A DNA stretch of 64,000 nucleotides from UBA11524 sp964464815 (GCA_964464815.1 CAYXHF010000001.1:124001-188000), one strand, 5' to 3'. Numbered from the stretch's first letter, positions 9,293 to 18,285 are shown. Translations and numbers: made by a program. Notes: a model not told the origin generated them from the sequence alone.

Positions 9293-9393
9293 CTATTTTG
9301 TGTGATTGTGTCCTGTTCAGGCGAAAACCGTCTGGATATCCGTCAGGTGCAGGGATGCGCGGGCGGAAAGGATTTGGAAAGGGGTTTTTCTCC

Positions 9394-10785
9394 GTGTTTG
9401 TCAAACACATGTTTCCCGGCGGAACGCATCCGCATGAGGGTGCGAATGGCAAGGCTGTCAACAGCGGCAATGCAATTCGTGAGCTGCCCGCACCGGCGCG
9501 GGTGGTGATTCCTCTTTCGCAGCATATTGGCGCACCCTGCAAGGCCATTGTGCAAAAGGGTGACCAGGTGCTTGCGGGCCAGAAGATTGGTGAGGCCGGC
9601 GGCTTTGTGTCCGCACCGGTGCATTCTTCTGTCTCCGGTAAGGTTGTCAGCATTGAGCCGGTGGAGCTGGCCAACGGTGTGGCAACGACGGCGGTCGTGA
9701 TTGAAAACGACTTCCAGGACAACTGGATTGAGCTGCATCCGGCCGAGCATCCGGAAACGCTGACGGCACAGGAATTGCAGACGATTGTCCGTGAAGCGGG
9801 CATCGTCGGTATGGGCGGCGCAACCTTCCCCACGCAGGTGAAGATTACGCCCGCCAAGGGCAAGACGATTGAGAAGCTGGTCATCAACGGCGCGGAGTGC
9901 GAACCGTACCTGACGGCTGACCATCGCCTGATGCTGGAAAAGGCGGCAGAAATCATTGATGGTATCCATCTGATGATGCTGGCGCTGGATGTCAAGGAAG
10001 CGCTGGTTGGCGTGGAAAACAACAAGCCCGATGCCATTGAAGCACTGAAGGTTTCGGCTGGCAATGTGGAAGGCATCAAGATTTGCGCGCTGCCCGTGCG
10101 TTATCCGCAGGGCGGTGAAAAGCAGCTGGTGTACGCCCTGACGCGCCGCAAGGTGCCCACGGGTGGTCTGCCGCTGGATGTTGGCTGCGTGGTGTGCAAC
10201 GTCGGTACGGTCTATGCGATTCAGCAGGCCATCCGCGAGGGTCGCCCGCTGGTCAGCCGTGTGACGACGGTTGGCGGTCTGGTCAACAACCCGGGCAACT
10301 TCCTGGTGAAGGTCGGCACGCCCATTGACACCCTGCTGGAAGCCTGCGGTGGCTTGCAGAGCGGCGTCAAGATGCTCATCAGCGGTGGCCCGATGATGGG
10401 TATGGCCATCAACCGCACCGATATTCCGGTGACCAAGGGCACCTCCGGCCTGCTGGCGCTGGGCGAAGAGGCCGTTGACCCGGTGGAGGCGGCTTGCATC
10501 AACTGCGGCCGTTGCCTGCGTGCTTGCCCGATGCAGCTGATGCCCACGCTGCTGGATCGCTGCGTCCGTGCGGACCGCTACGACGAGGCGGAGAAGAACG
10601 GCATCATGAACTGCATTGAGTGCGGTGCATGCACGTTCGTTTGCCCGGCAAAGCGTCTGCTGACGCAGTCCTGCCGTCAGGGCAAAAAGGTGATTACGAC
10701 CAAGAAGAAGGCCGAGGCTGCCAAGAAGGCGGCAGCGGAAGCCGCGAAAAAGGCTGCGGAAGAGCAGCCCAAGAAGGAGGCATGA
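9394..10785 (+). CDS. rnfC: Rnf complex subunit C (NADH/Fe-S)
   Basis: Peripheral subunit of the ferredoxin:NAD+ oxidoreductase ion pump, binding NAD(H), FMN and two [4Fe-4S] clusters. N-terminus FPGGTHPHEGA is typical. The NAD/FMN block holds VGMGGATFPTQVK and INGAECEPYLTADHRLM. The two cluster motifs are CINCGRCLRACP and CIECGACTFVCP. The C-terminus ends in a Lys/Ala-rich tail of about 30 residues. GTG 9394 is chosen because AAAGGGG lies 9 nt upstream; ATG 9355 is a longer alternative. First gene of an rnfCDEAB operon. Confidence 0.93.
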   Translation: MFVKHMFPGGTHPHEGANGKAVNSGNAIRELPAPARVVIPLSQHIGAPCKAIVQKGDQVLAGQKIGEAGGFVSAPVHSSVSGKVVSIEPVELANGVATTAVVIENDFQDNWIELHPAEHPETLTAQELQTIVREAGIVGMGGATFPTQVKITPAKGKTIEKLVINGAECEPYLTADHRLMLEKAAEIIDGIHLMMLALDVKEALVGVENNKPDAIEALKVSAGNVEGIKICALPVRYPQGGEKQLVYALTRRKVPTGGLPLDVGCVVCNVGTVYAIQQAIREGRPLVSRVTTVGGLVNNPGNFLVKVGTPIDTLLEACGGLQSGVKMLISGGPMMGMAINRTDIPVTKGTSGLLALGEEAVDPVEAACINCGRCLRACPMQLMPTLLDRCVRADRYDEAEKNGIMNCIECGACTFVCPAKRLLTQSCRQGKKVITTKKKAEAAKKAAAEAAKKAAEEQPKKEA

Positions 10786-10789
10786 CACC

Positions 10790-11731
10790 ATGCAGAACAA
10801 TCTTGTGATGACCTCCTCTCCTCATCTGCGTGACAATAGCAGCACGCAGCGGATTATGCAGGAGGTTTGCCTGGCCCTGCTGCCTGCGGGCATTGCGGGC
10901 GTGATCCTCTTTGGCTGGAATGCATTGCTGCTGATTTGCCTGTCTGTGGCATCCTGCGTTCTGTCCGAATTCGTGTGGGAAAAGCTGACGAAGAAGACCG
11001 TGACCATTGGCGACTGGAGCGCCGTGGTGACTGGTCTGCTGCTGGCCTACAACCTGCCGGCGAATGCGCCGTGGTGGCTGGCTGTGCTGGGCGGCTTCAT
11101 TGCCATTGTGCTGGTCAAGCAGATGTTTGGCGGCATTGGCAGCAACTTCATGAACCCTGCGCTGACGGCTCGTGCGATTCTGTTCGTGAGCTGGTCTGCA
11201 CTGATGAGTACCTATCCGCAGACGAACTTTGCGGTGGATGCCACGACCTCTGCCACGCCGCTGGTGACGCTGGCGGGTACTGGCGTGGACGGCGTTCGCT
11301 TCATCGACCTGCTGCTGGGCAACTGCGGCGGCGTGCTGGGTGAAACCTGCAAGCTGGCGATTCTGCTGGGCGGTGTGTACCTGTGCGTGCGCGGCATTGT
11401 GGATTGGCGCATTCCGGTCAGCTTCATTGCGACCGTGTTTGTCTGCTACCTGATTAAGGACAACTTCCAGATGGCCATCGACCAGGTGTTTGCTGGCGGT
11501 CTGATGCTGGGCGCCTTCTTCATGGCGACGGACTATGCGACCAGCCCGGTCACTGTGTCCGGCCGCATCATCATGGGTGTTGGCTGCGGTCTGCTGCTGT
11601 TTGTCATCCGTGCGTTCGGTAACTATCCGGAGGGCTGCTCCTTCGCGATTCTGTTCATGAACGTTTGCACGCCGATGATTGATCGCTTCACGGCGCCGCG
11701 TCCTTTTGGGGAGGTGAAGAAGCATGGCTAA
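10790..11731 (+). CDS. rnfD: Rnf complex subunit D (membrane)
   Basis: Polytopic membrane subunit of about 313 residues that carries a covalently bound FMN in the family. The flavinylation context is present as TTSATPLVTLAG, close to the usual S-G-A-T-P-L. Other family segments are GGIGSNFMNPALTARAILF and a long run of hydrophobic helices. The ribosome-binding site AAGGAGG lies 9 nt before ATG 10790. The gene's end overlaps rnfE by 8 nt, leaving no space for rnfG, which normally sits here. Confidence 0.93.
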   Translation: MQNNLVMTSSPHLRDNSSTQRIMQEVCLALLPAGIAGVILFGWNALLLICLSVASCVLSEFVWEKLTKKTVTIGDWSAVVTGLLLAYNLPANAPWWLAVLGGFIAIVLVKQMFGGIGSNFMNPALTARAILFVSWSALMSTYPQTNFAVDATTSATPLVTLAGTGVDGVRFIDLLLGNCGGVLGETCKLAILLGGVYLCVRGIVDWRIPVSFIATVFVCYLIKDNFQMAIDQVFAGGLMLGAFFMATDYATSPVTVSGRIIMGVGCGLLLFVIRAFGNYPEGCSFAILFMNVCTPMIDRFTAPRPFGEVKKHG

Positions 11732-12347
11732 GAAGAAGACGTTCCTGAGCGTGCTGCTCAATGGTCTGATTTGGGAAAATCCCACGTTCGTGCTGATGCT
11801 GGGTATGTGTCCGACGCTGGCCATCACCACCTCCGGCATGAATGGTATCGGCATGGGTCTGGCAGTGACGGCCGTGCTGATTTGCTCGAACCTGTTCATC
11901 AGCCTGCTGCGGAATATCATTCCCGATAGTGTCCGCATTCCGGCTTACGTCATCATCATCGCGTCCTTCGTGACGATGATTGACATGCTGCTCAAGGCGT
12001 TCATTCCGTCCCTGAGCCAGGCGCTGGGCATGTTCATTCCGCTGATTGTTGTGAACTGCATCATCTTTGCCCGTGCGGAATCCTTCGCGTCCAAGAACAC
12101 GCCGATTCTCAGCGTTGCGGACGGTCTGGGCATGGGCCTGGGCTTCACCTTTGCGATTACGCTTCTGTCCGTGATTCGTGAGGTGCTGGGCAATGGCACG
12201 TTCTTTGGCATGCAGATTATGCCTGCGGGCTATCAGCCCATGGGCATCATGACGCAGGTGCCGGGCGGCTTTGTGACGCTGGGCGTGCTGCTGATTCTGG
12301 TCAACGCACTGCGCAATAAGTTTGCGAAGAAGGAGGTGGCAGCATGA
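11724..12347 (+). CDS. rnfE: Rnf complex subunit E (membrane)
   Basis: RnfA/E-type integral membrane protein of 207 residues, about six helices, homologous to NqrD. ENPTFVLMLGMCPTLAITTS at the N-terminus is a family hallmark and holds the cysteine associated with the intramembrane iron centre. VLGNGTFFGMQIM occurs near the C-terminus. The start lies within the last codons of rnfD with GGAGGTG upstream; the stop overlaps the rnfA start (ATGA), so translation is coupled. Confidence 0.93.
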   Translation: MAKKKTFLSVLLNGLIWENPTFVLMLGMCPTLAITTSGMNGIGMGLAVTAVLICSNLFISLLRNIIPDSVRIPAYVIIIASFVTMIDMLLKAFIPSLSQALGMFIPLIVVNCIIFARAESFASKNTPILSVADGLGMGLGFTFAITLLSVIREVLGNGTFFGMQIMPAGYQPMGIMTQVPGGFVTLGVLLILVNALRNKFAKKEVAA

Positions 12348-12922
12348 ACTGGTCGAATTTGCTGACAATTCTGGTGGGCGGTCTGCTGGTGAATAACTTC
12401 GTGATGAACCGCTTCCTCGGTTGCTGCCCGTTCCTGGGTGTGTCCAAGCAGTTTGACACGGCCAAGGGCATGTCGCTGGCGGTCATCTTCGTCATGACGC
12501 TGGCAAGCTTCATTACCTGGTTTGTCCAGCAGCTGCTGGAAATACTGGGTCTGGCGTATTTGCAGACAATCGCATTCATCCTCGTCATCGCGGTGCTGGT
12601 GCAGATTGTTGAAATGGCGCTGAAAAAGATTTCTCCGTCGCTGTATCAGTCTCTGGGTGTGTATCTGCCGCTGATTACCACCAACTGCGCGGTGCTGGGC
12701 GTGGCCATCCTGAATGTGGATGAGGGCTACAACCTGCTGGAAAGCACGTTCAACGGCTTCTGCGCGGCGGCTGGCTTCGGTCTGGCGATGCTGCTGTTCT
12801 CCTGCATTCGTGAGCGTCTAGCGCTGGCGAACATGCCCAAGTGGATGAATGGCTTCCCGGGCGCACTGATTACGGCGGGCCTGATGGCGATTGCGTTCAT
12901 GGGCTTCGGCGGCCTGATTTAA
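12344..12922 (+). CDS. rnfA: Rnf complex subunit A (membrane)
   Basis: RnfA/E paralogue (NqrE homologue), 192 residues, about six membrane helices. It has the expected NNFVMNRFLGCCPFLGVSKQ and, in the second half, YLPLITTNCAVLGVAI; the cysteines in these two inverted-topology segments are known to hold the shared iron centre. Coupled to rnfE by a 4-nt overlap and followed 18 nt later by rnfB. Confidence 0.95.
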   Translation: MNWSNLLTILVGGLLVNNFVMNRFLGCCPFLGVSKQFDTAKGMSLAVIFVMTLASFITWFVQQLLEILGLAYLQTIAFILVIAVLVQIVEMALKKISPSLYQSLGVYLPLITTNCAVLGVAILNVDEGYNLLESTFNGFCAAAGFGLAMLLFSCIRERLALANMPKWMNGFPGALITAGLMAIAFMGFGGLI

Positions 12923-12940
12923 TAAGGAGGAGAAAGCATC

Positions 12941-13753
12941 ATGATACTGGTCAATATCCTCGCTGCCGCAGGCTTGCTGGGGCTGATGGGTCTGTTGTTT
13001 GGTCTGCTGCTGCTGGGTACCTCCAAAGTGTTCTCTGTGCCGGCCAATCCCAAGCGCAACGCGGTGCGCGAGGTGCTGCCGGGCGCCAATTGTGGCGCAT
13101 GCGGCTTTCCGGGCTGCGACGGCTGTGCCGATGCGATTGCCGCTGGCAAAGCGCCGGTGAATGCTTGCCCCGTGGGTGGCAAGGCTGCGTCTGAACAGAT
13201 TGCGGCCATCATGGGTACGGGCGACGCGGTGGAAACCGTGCGCAAGGTGGCCCGTGTGCTTTGCCAGGGCGATAGCGAGCATTGCAAGGAAAAGTTCGAG
13301 TATCGCGGCATTCAGGACTGTGTGGCGGCCTCTGTCGTGAACGACGGCAACAAGGCCTGCAAGTTCGCTTGCCTGGGTCTGGGCAGCTGCGCCCGCGTGT
13401 GTCCGTTCGATGCGATTCACGTCGATCCGGCCAAGAAGATTGCCGTGGTGGACGAGGAAAAGTGCATGGCTTGCGGCAAGTGCATCGAGATTTGCCCCAA
13501 GGGTGTGCTGAGCCTGCGTCCGGTGACGGAGGACGTCACGGTGCGTTGCCGCACGACCGAACCGGCCAAGAAGGTGCTGTCCGACTGCAAGGCGGGCTGC
13601 ATCCATTGCGGCAAGTGCGCGCGTACCTGCCCGCATGAGGCCATCACGATGGTCGGCGGACTGCCGGTCATTGATCAGAGCAAGTGCCAGCATTGCATGG
13701 CGTGCGCTGAAGCATGCCCGACGAAGGCCATGTGGTCCAAGCACAACGCATAA
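12941..13753 (+). CDS. rnfB: Rnf complex subunit B (Fe-S, ferredoxin-oxidising)
   Basis: Electron entry subunit from reduced ferredoxin, 270 residues. An N-terminal membrane helix (about residues 1-25) precedes the Fe-S domain with CGACGFPGCDGCADAI. Then follow several CxxCxxC-type clusters: CLGLGSCARVCP, CMACGKCIEICP, CIHCGKCARTCP and CQHCMACAEACP. AAGGAGGAG precedes ATG 12941. Last gene of the operon; a strong terminator follows. Confidence 0.95.
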   Translation: MILVNILAAAGLLGLMGLLFGLLLLGTSKVFSVPANPKRNAVREVLPGANCGACGFPGCDGCADAIAAGKAPVNACPVGGKAASEQIAAIMGTGDAVETVRKVARVLCQGDSEHCKEKFEYRGIQDCVAASVVNDGNKACKFACLGLGSCARVCPFDAIHVDPAKKIAVVDEEKCMACGKCIEICPKGVLSLRPVTEDVTVRCRTTEPAKKVLSDCKAGCIHCGKCARTCPHEAITMVGGLPVIDQSKCQHCMACAEACPTKAMWSKHNA

Positions 13754-13764
13754 TTTTGCAAATC

Positions 13765-13806
13765 AAAAAAGGTTGATGGAGCGTAAATGCCCGTCAACCT
13801 TTTTTT
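13765..13806. terminator. Bidirectional terminator between rnfB and galactanase
   Basis: GGTTGATGG (13771-13779) pairs with CCGTCAACC (13791-13799). Six A precede the stem and seven T follow it, so it can stop transcription from rnfB and, on the other strand, from the convergent GH53 gene. Confidence 0.9.
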
Positions 13807-13886
13807 ATGATACAAAAAACTGCTCCCTTTCGGAAAAAGGAGCAGGGAAAGGATGGCAGGGAGCGCTGTACGCGGCGTTCCTTGCT

Positions 13887-15101
13887 TTATTTTTCTGCTG
13901 TGTTGCCTTGCAGGAGCAGCGGCAGGCGCAGCGTCCATGCGGCGGTACCATCCATATCAAAGAGTGCCTGATTCTCCCATGCACAGCCACCGTACCACTG
14001 GCCAGCGTCCTTCGGGTCATAGCCACCGGCGTAGCTGCTGGCCCAACCAGCGCCGTATTGCTCCCAAAGTGCGGATTGCGCCTCCCATGTGTTGGCGGGC
14101 ACGGGAATCCACGCTGGCTCCCAGTAGAACACGCCCAGCGCACCGGCCTGTACGGCAGTTTGCACCGTCTGGCGGAAGTCCTCGGCCTGTCCGGCACGGC
14201 TGATGGGCGACTTCATGTCGCACCACTCATTGGGGACGCTGTTGGGGTGCAAATCGAGGTTGTTGCTGGTGAAGGGATACGCCGTTTCGGCAATAAAGAC
14301 CTGTTTGCCGAAATTTTCCCGCACGTCCTGCATCAGCGCCACCAGATTTTCGCCCGTTCCATGCCAATAGCTATAGTAGCTATAGCCCATGACATCGAAA
14401 TCGACCGCCGCGTCGCCTTCGCAGACCTCACGGATGTACTTCTGGCTGTCTGCTTGATTCACGTTGGTGAAATGGACGGCGACCAGGGCGTCGGGGAGTG
14501 TGGCGCGAACGGCGGCGCTACCCGCATTCATCAGGGCGTTGCGGCCTTCCAGACTCCATTCGCCAGCCATGCCACCGTTGATTTCGTTGCCGACCTGCAC
14601 CATAATCACATCGGCGCCGGTATCGCGAATCTGGGTCAGGGCATCGACCGTGAAGGTGTAAAGGGCACGGCACTTGGTGTCCAAATCCATCTGCACCCAT
14701 GCCTTGGGACACATCTGCTTACCCGGATCTGCCCAGAAGTCACTATAGTGGAAGTCCACCACCAGCGACAGTCCGGCGCTTTGGCAGCGGCGTGCAATCT
14801 CCACCGCCGAGGCAACGTCGCAGTTGCCGCCGCCGTAGCCCATGCCATTCTCGTCAAACGGGTCGTTCCAGATGCGCACGCGCACGCTCGTCCAGCCGGA
14901 CTGCTTGAGCAGCACAAACAGGTCGCAGGGATTGCTGTCGCTATCGCGGTAGACGACGCCGCTGTTTTCCTCTGCGAGGACGGTGGAAACATCCGCGCCA
15001 AAAAGAAAATTGTCGGGAAGCCCATCAACCGGGGGAACATCAGCTGACGCGCAGCAGGGAAGCAGGAGTAACAAAAGAAAAAGAGCGATGAATTTTGCCA
15101 T
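13887..15101 (-). CDS. Secreted endo-beta-1,4-galactanase, GH53
   Basis: Arabinogalactan endo-1,4-beta-galactosidase family (GH53), which cleaves the galactan side chains of pectin. Signal peptide with a long Leu run, probably cut after CASA (SPase I), then the catalytic barrel of about 380 residues. The acid/base is E173 in VGNEING and the nucleophile E272 in FIAETAYPFT; both contexts are diagnostic. SVRVRIWNDPFDENG and VVDFHYSDFWADPGKQ are also typical. Start ATG 15101 follows AAGGAG; the frame stays open upstream but without a site. Monocistronic, with its own promoter/operator and a cre site upstream. Confidence 0.95.
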   Translation of the reverse strand: MAKFIALFLLLLLLPCCASADVPPVDGLPDNFLFGADVSTVLAEENSGVVYRDSDSNPCDLFVLLKQSGWTSVRVRIWNDPFDENGMGYGGGNCDVASAVEIARRCQSAGLSLVVDFHYSDFWADPGKQMCPKAWVQMDLDTKCRALYTFTVDALTQIRDTGADVIMVQVGNEINGGMAGEWSLEGRNALMNAGSAAVRATLPDALVAVHFTNVNQADSQKYIREVCEGDAAVDFDVMGYSYYSYWHGTGENLVALMQDVRENFGKQVFIAETAYPFTSNNLDLHPNSVPNEWCDMKSPISRAGQAEDFRQTVQTAVQAGALGVFYWEPAWIPVPANTWEAQSALWEQYGAGWASSYAGGYDPKDAGQWYGGCAWENQALFDMDGTAAWTLRLPLLLQGNTAEK

Positions 15102-15161
15102 GCGAAACAACTCCTTTGCAAGTTCGACTGCATTGTAAAGAAACATTTTTTCCCTGTCGCC

Positions 15162-15190
15162 ATTATAACAAATTGACGCAGAAGCGTCAA
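15162..15190 (-). promoter_or_regulatory. Galactanase promoter with palindromic operator
   Basis: On the minus strand, TTGACG (15190-15185), 17-nt spacer, TATAAT (15167-15162). A perfect palindrome, TTGACGC-4-GCGTCAA (15173-15190), covers the -35 and most of the spacer, where a repressor would block polymerase. The cognate regulator is not identified. Confidence 0.75.
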
Positions 15191-15218
15191 GAAAAAGGAA
15201 AAAAGTCAACAAATTGAA

Positions 15219-15234
15219 ATGTAAACGCTATCAT
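15219..15234. promoter_or_regulatory. Catabolite responsive element (cre)
   Basis: ATGTAAACGCTATCAT matches the CcpA consensus WTGNNARCGNWWWCAW at every position. It lies about 29 nt upstream of the galactanase -35 and about 45 nt upstream of the ppdK -35, so it could serve either gene or both. Confidence 0.75.
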
Positions 15235-15279
15235 TCGGGATTTTTTCCAATATTATCGTGGAAATCGGTGCAGAACATC

Positions 15280-15308
15280 TTGCAAAAATCAATGAAAAAT
15301 AGTATAAT
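15280..15308 (+). promoter_or_regulatory. ppdK promoter
   Basis: TTGCAA (15280-15285), 17-nt spacer, TATAAT (15303-15308). The leader of about 90 nt holds a small hairpin GGTGAA/TTCACC (15316-15321 and 15334-15339). Divergent from the galactanase promoter. Confidence 0.8.
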
Positions 15309-15406
15309 CAGATAGGTGAACCAGCAGAGTACATTTCACCGGGAAACTGGTGGATGTTTTCTGCGCGGGATTTTTTCCTGCACTATGTAAAAAAGGAGTG
15401 TTTCCA

Positions 15407-18046
15407 ATGGCGAAGAAGTATGTATACCTCTTCAAGGAAGGCAACGCCAACATGCGTGAGCTGCTGGGCGGCAAGGGCGCCAATCTGGCTGAAATGACCA
15501 ACTTGGGCATGCCTGTTCCCCAGGGCTTCACGGTGACTACCGAAGCCTGCACCCGTTACTACACCGACGGTAAGGTAATCGGTGACGATATCATCGAGCA
15601 GATCTATGCGGCTCTGGCTGAGACCGAGAAGATTGCTGGCAAGAAGTTCGGCGACGACAAGGATCCCTTCCTCGTTTCCGTTCGTTCCGGCGCTCGTGCC
15701 TCCATGCCTGGCATGATGGACACCATTCTGAACCTAGGCCTGACGGACGTGTCCGTTGTGGGTCTGGCCAATCTGACCAACAACCCCCACTTCGCATACG
15801 ACGCCTATCGCCGTTTCATCGCCATGTTCTCTGACGTGGTTATGGAAATCCCGAAGAGCGAGTTCGAAGCTGTTCTGGACGAATTCAAGGAGAAGAAGGG
15901 CGTCAAGTTCGACCGCGACCTCTCCGCTGATGATCTGAAGGAAGTTGTCGTTCGCTTCAAGGAAATCTACAAGAAGCACATGGGCGTGGACTTCCCGCAG
16001 GACCCCAAGGTCCAGCTGATGGAAGCTGTCAAGGCCGTGTTCCGTTCTTGGGACAACCCGCGCGCGATCTACTATCGCCGCATGAACGATATCCCCGGCG
16101 ATTGGGGCACTGCTGTTAACGTGCAGGCGATGGTCTTCGGCAACATGGGCGAGACCTCCGGCACGGGCGTTGCCTTCACGCGTAACCCCTCCACGGGCGA
16201 GAAGAAGCTGTACGGTGAGTACCTGCTGAACGCTCAGGGCGAGGACGTCGTTGCGGGTATCCGTACTCCCGAACCCATCTCCCACCTGCAGGAGCAGATG
16301 CCCGAAGTGTACCAGCAGTTCGTTGACATTGCCGCGAAGCTGGAAGCGCACTATCGTGACATGCAGGACATGGAATACACCATCGAGCGTGGCAAGCTGT
16401 ACATGCTGCAGACCCGTAACGGCAAGCGTACCGCTGCGGCCGCTCTGAAGATCGCTGTCGATCTGGTGGACGAAGGCGTGCTGAGCGAGGAAGAGGCAGT
16501 GCTGAAGGTTGAGCCCAAGCAGCTCGACACCCTGCTGCACCCGAACTTCGACGCTGAGGCTGTTAAGAAGGCGCCCGTCATCGCCAAGGGCCTGCCGGCT
16601 TCTCCTGGCGCTGCGACCGGTGGCATCTACTTCACCGCTGACGAAGCGGCTGAGCACGGCAAGAACAAGGAGAAGGTTATCCTGGTTCGCCGTGAGACCA
16701 CGCCCGAAGATATCGAGGGCATGGACTACTCCCAGGGCATCCTGACCGTCTTCGGCGGCATGACCTCTCACGCGGCTGTTGTTGCCCGTGGTATGGGCCG
16801 TGCGGCTGTCGTTGGCTGCGGCGCTCTGAAGATTAACGAAGAAGCCAAGACCCTGACCGTGGGCGACAAGGTGTACCATGAGGGCGATTTCATCTCCCTG
16901 GATGGCTCCACCGGTAACGTGTACGACGGCCAGATTGCGACTGTGGAAGCTTCCATCTCTGGCGAGTTCGCTCGCTTCATGGGCTGGGCTGACGCTGCCC
17001 GTCGCCTGAGCGTCCGTACCAATGCGGACAATCCCCGTGACACCAAGCAGGCTGTGGCCTTTGGTGCGGAAGGTATCGGCCTGTGCCGTACCGAGCACAT
17101 GTTCTTCGAGTCCGATCGTATCGCGGCTGTCCGTGAGATGATCCTGTCCGACACGAAGGAACAGCGCGAAAAGGCTCTGGCGAAGATTCTGCCGATGCAG
17201 CAGGGTGACTTCGAGGCCATGTACAAGGCGCTGGAAGGCAAGCCCATGACCGTGCGTTATCTGGATCCGCCGCTGCACGAGTTCGTGCCGCACGTGGACA
17301 TGAAGGACGAAATCGACGAGCTGGCCAAGAACCTGGGCATCTCCTCTGAGGAAGTCATCCACAAGATCAACGCGCTGCATGAGTCCAACCCGATGATGGG
17401 CCATCGTGGCTGCCGTCTGGCTGTGACCTATCCGGAAATCGCTGCGATGCAGACCCGTGCGGTCATGCAGGCTGCGATCAACGTCAAGCGCGAATGCGGC
17501 TACGACGTCGTGCCGGAAATCATGATTCCGCTGGTTGGCTCCAAGAAGGAACTGGCCTTCGTGAAGTCCATCGTGGTTGAGACCGCTAAGAAGGTCTTTG
17601 AAGAGCAGGGTGTGACCCTGAACTACCACGTGGGTACCATGATTGAGATTCCGCGCGCGGCTGATACCGCTGACGAAATCGCTGAAGAAGCTGAGTTCTT
17701 CTCCTTCGGCACCAACGACCTGACCCAGATGACTTTCGGCTTCTCTCGTGACGACGCCGGCAAGTTCCTGGATTCCTACTACGAGAACAAGATCTACGAG
17801 AGCGATCCCTTCGCTCGTCTGGATACTGACGGTGTGGGCAAGCTGGTCGAAATGGCTGCGAAGCTGGGCCGTCAGACCCGCCCCGACATCAAGCTGGGCA
17901 TCTGCGGCGAGCACGGTGGCGATCCGAGCTCCGTCATGTTCTGCCACAAGGTTGGCCTGAACTATGTCTCTTGCTCTCCCTTCCGTGTGCCGATCGCTCG
18001 TCTGGCTGCGGCTCATGCGGCGATCCTGGAGAAGCAGGGCAAGTAA
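15407..18046 (+). CDS. ppdK: Pyruvate, phosphate dikinase
   Basis: Interconverts pyruvate, ATP and phosphate with PEP, AMP and PPi; in anaerobes it often runs in the glycolytic direction. 879 residues. N-terminal nucleotide-binding domain (LLGGKGANLAEMTNLGMPVP); central phosphohistidine domain with GGMTSHAAVVARGMGRAAVV, the phosphorylated His being residue 455, the number known from the Clostridium symbiosum enzyme; C-terminal PEP/pyruvate barrel (LCRTEHMFF, GTNDLTQMTFGFSRDDAG, LGICGEHGGDP). AAAGGAG precedes ATG 15407. Codon choice (GCT, GTT, CGT and few rare codons) differs from the neighbours and suggests very high expression. Confidence 0.98.
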   Translation: MAKKYVYLFKEGNANMRELLGGKGANLAEMTNLGMPVPQGFTVTTEACTRYYTDGKVIGDDIIEQIYAALAETEKIAGKKFGDDKDPFLVSVRSGARASMPGMMDTILNLGLTDVSVVGLANLTNNPHFAYDAYRRFIAMFSDVVMEIPKSEFEAVLDEFKEKKGVKFDRDLSADDLKEVVVRFKEIYKKHMGVDFPQDPKVQLMEAVKAVFRSWDNPRAIYYRRMNDIPGDWGTAVNVQAMVFGNMGETSGTGVAFTRNPSTGEKKLYGEYLLNAQGEDVVAGIRTPEPISHLQEQMPEVYQQFVDIAAKLEAHYRDMQDMEYTIERGKLYMLQTRNGKRTAAAALKIAVDLVDEGVLSEEEAVLKVEPKQLDTLLHPNFDAEAVKKAPVIAKGLPASPGAATGGIYFTADEAAEHGKNKEKVILVRRETTPEDIEGMDYSQGILTVFGGMTSHAAVVARGMGRAAVVGCGALKINEEAKTLTVGDKVYHEGDFISLDGSTGNVYDGQIATVEASISGEFARFMGWADAARRLSVRTNADNPRDTKQAVAFGAEGIGLCRTEHMFFESDRIAAVREMILSDTKEQREKALAKILPMQQGDFEAMYKALEGKPMTVRYLDPPLHEFVPHVDMKDEIDELAKNLGISSEEVIHKINALHESNPMMGHRGCRLAVTYPEIAAMQTRAVMQAAINVKRECGYDVVPEIMIPLVGSKKELAFVKSIVVETAKKVFEEQGVTLNYHVGTMIEIPRAADTADEIAEEAEFFSFGTNDLTQMTFGFSRDDAGKFLDSYYENKIYESDPFARLDTDGVGKLVEMAAKLGRQTRPDIKLGICGEHGGDPSSVMFCHKVGLNYVSCSPFRVPIARLAAAHAAILEKQGK

Positions 18047-18103
18047 TTGCCTGATGCGTCTTGATGCGTGCTGCGCATGCTGATGGACGAAATGTGAATC
18101 TCC

Positions 18104-18137
18104 AGCCCCCAAAGTCGAAAGGCTTTGGGGGCTTTTT
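18104..18137 (+). terminator. ppdK terminator
   Basis: AGCCCCCAAAG (18104-18114) pairs perfectly with CTTTGGGGGCT (18123-18133), followed by a T-run. A textbook intrinsic terminator. Confidence 0.93.
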
Positions 18138-18256
18138 GTAATACCATAAAGCAGGGGAAAGGCAAAGCTTTCAACCAATTCATGAAAACGGGATAAAATG
18201 ACCATTTTTAAAGCAAAAAAGACAAAAGAAAGCAAGGTAATCTGCAAATTGATGAA

Positions 18257-18285
18257 TTGCAGCGTTTTTTCTTTCATTGTAAAAT
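18257..18285 (+). promoter_or_regulatory. Promoter of the secreted glycosidase gene
   Basis: TTGCAG (18257-18262), 17-nt spacer, TAAAAT (18280-18285), followed 36 nt later by the ATG with GAGGAGG. The remaining 18138-18256 is A/T-rich with no other signal seen. Confidence 0.65.

Noticed and set aside
9293..9393. Riboswitch in the rnfC leader
   Set aside because: No recognisable FMN, TPP, SAM or other consensus, and no clear competing helices beyond a small GGA/TCC pairing.
11600..11760. A truncated rnfG hidden between rnfD and rnfE
   Set aside because: rnfD and rnfE overlap by 8 nt and no other frame there shows an FMN-binding motif.
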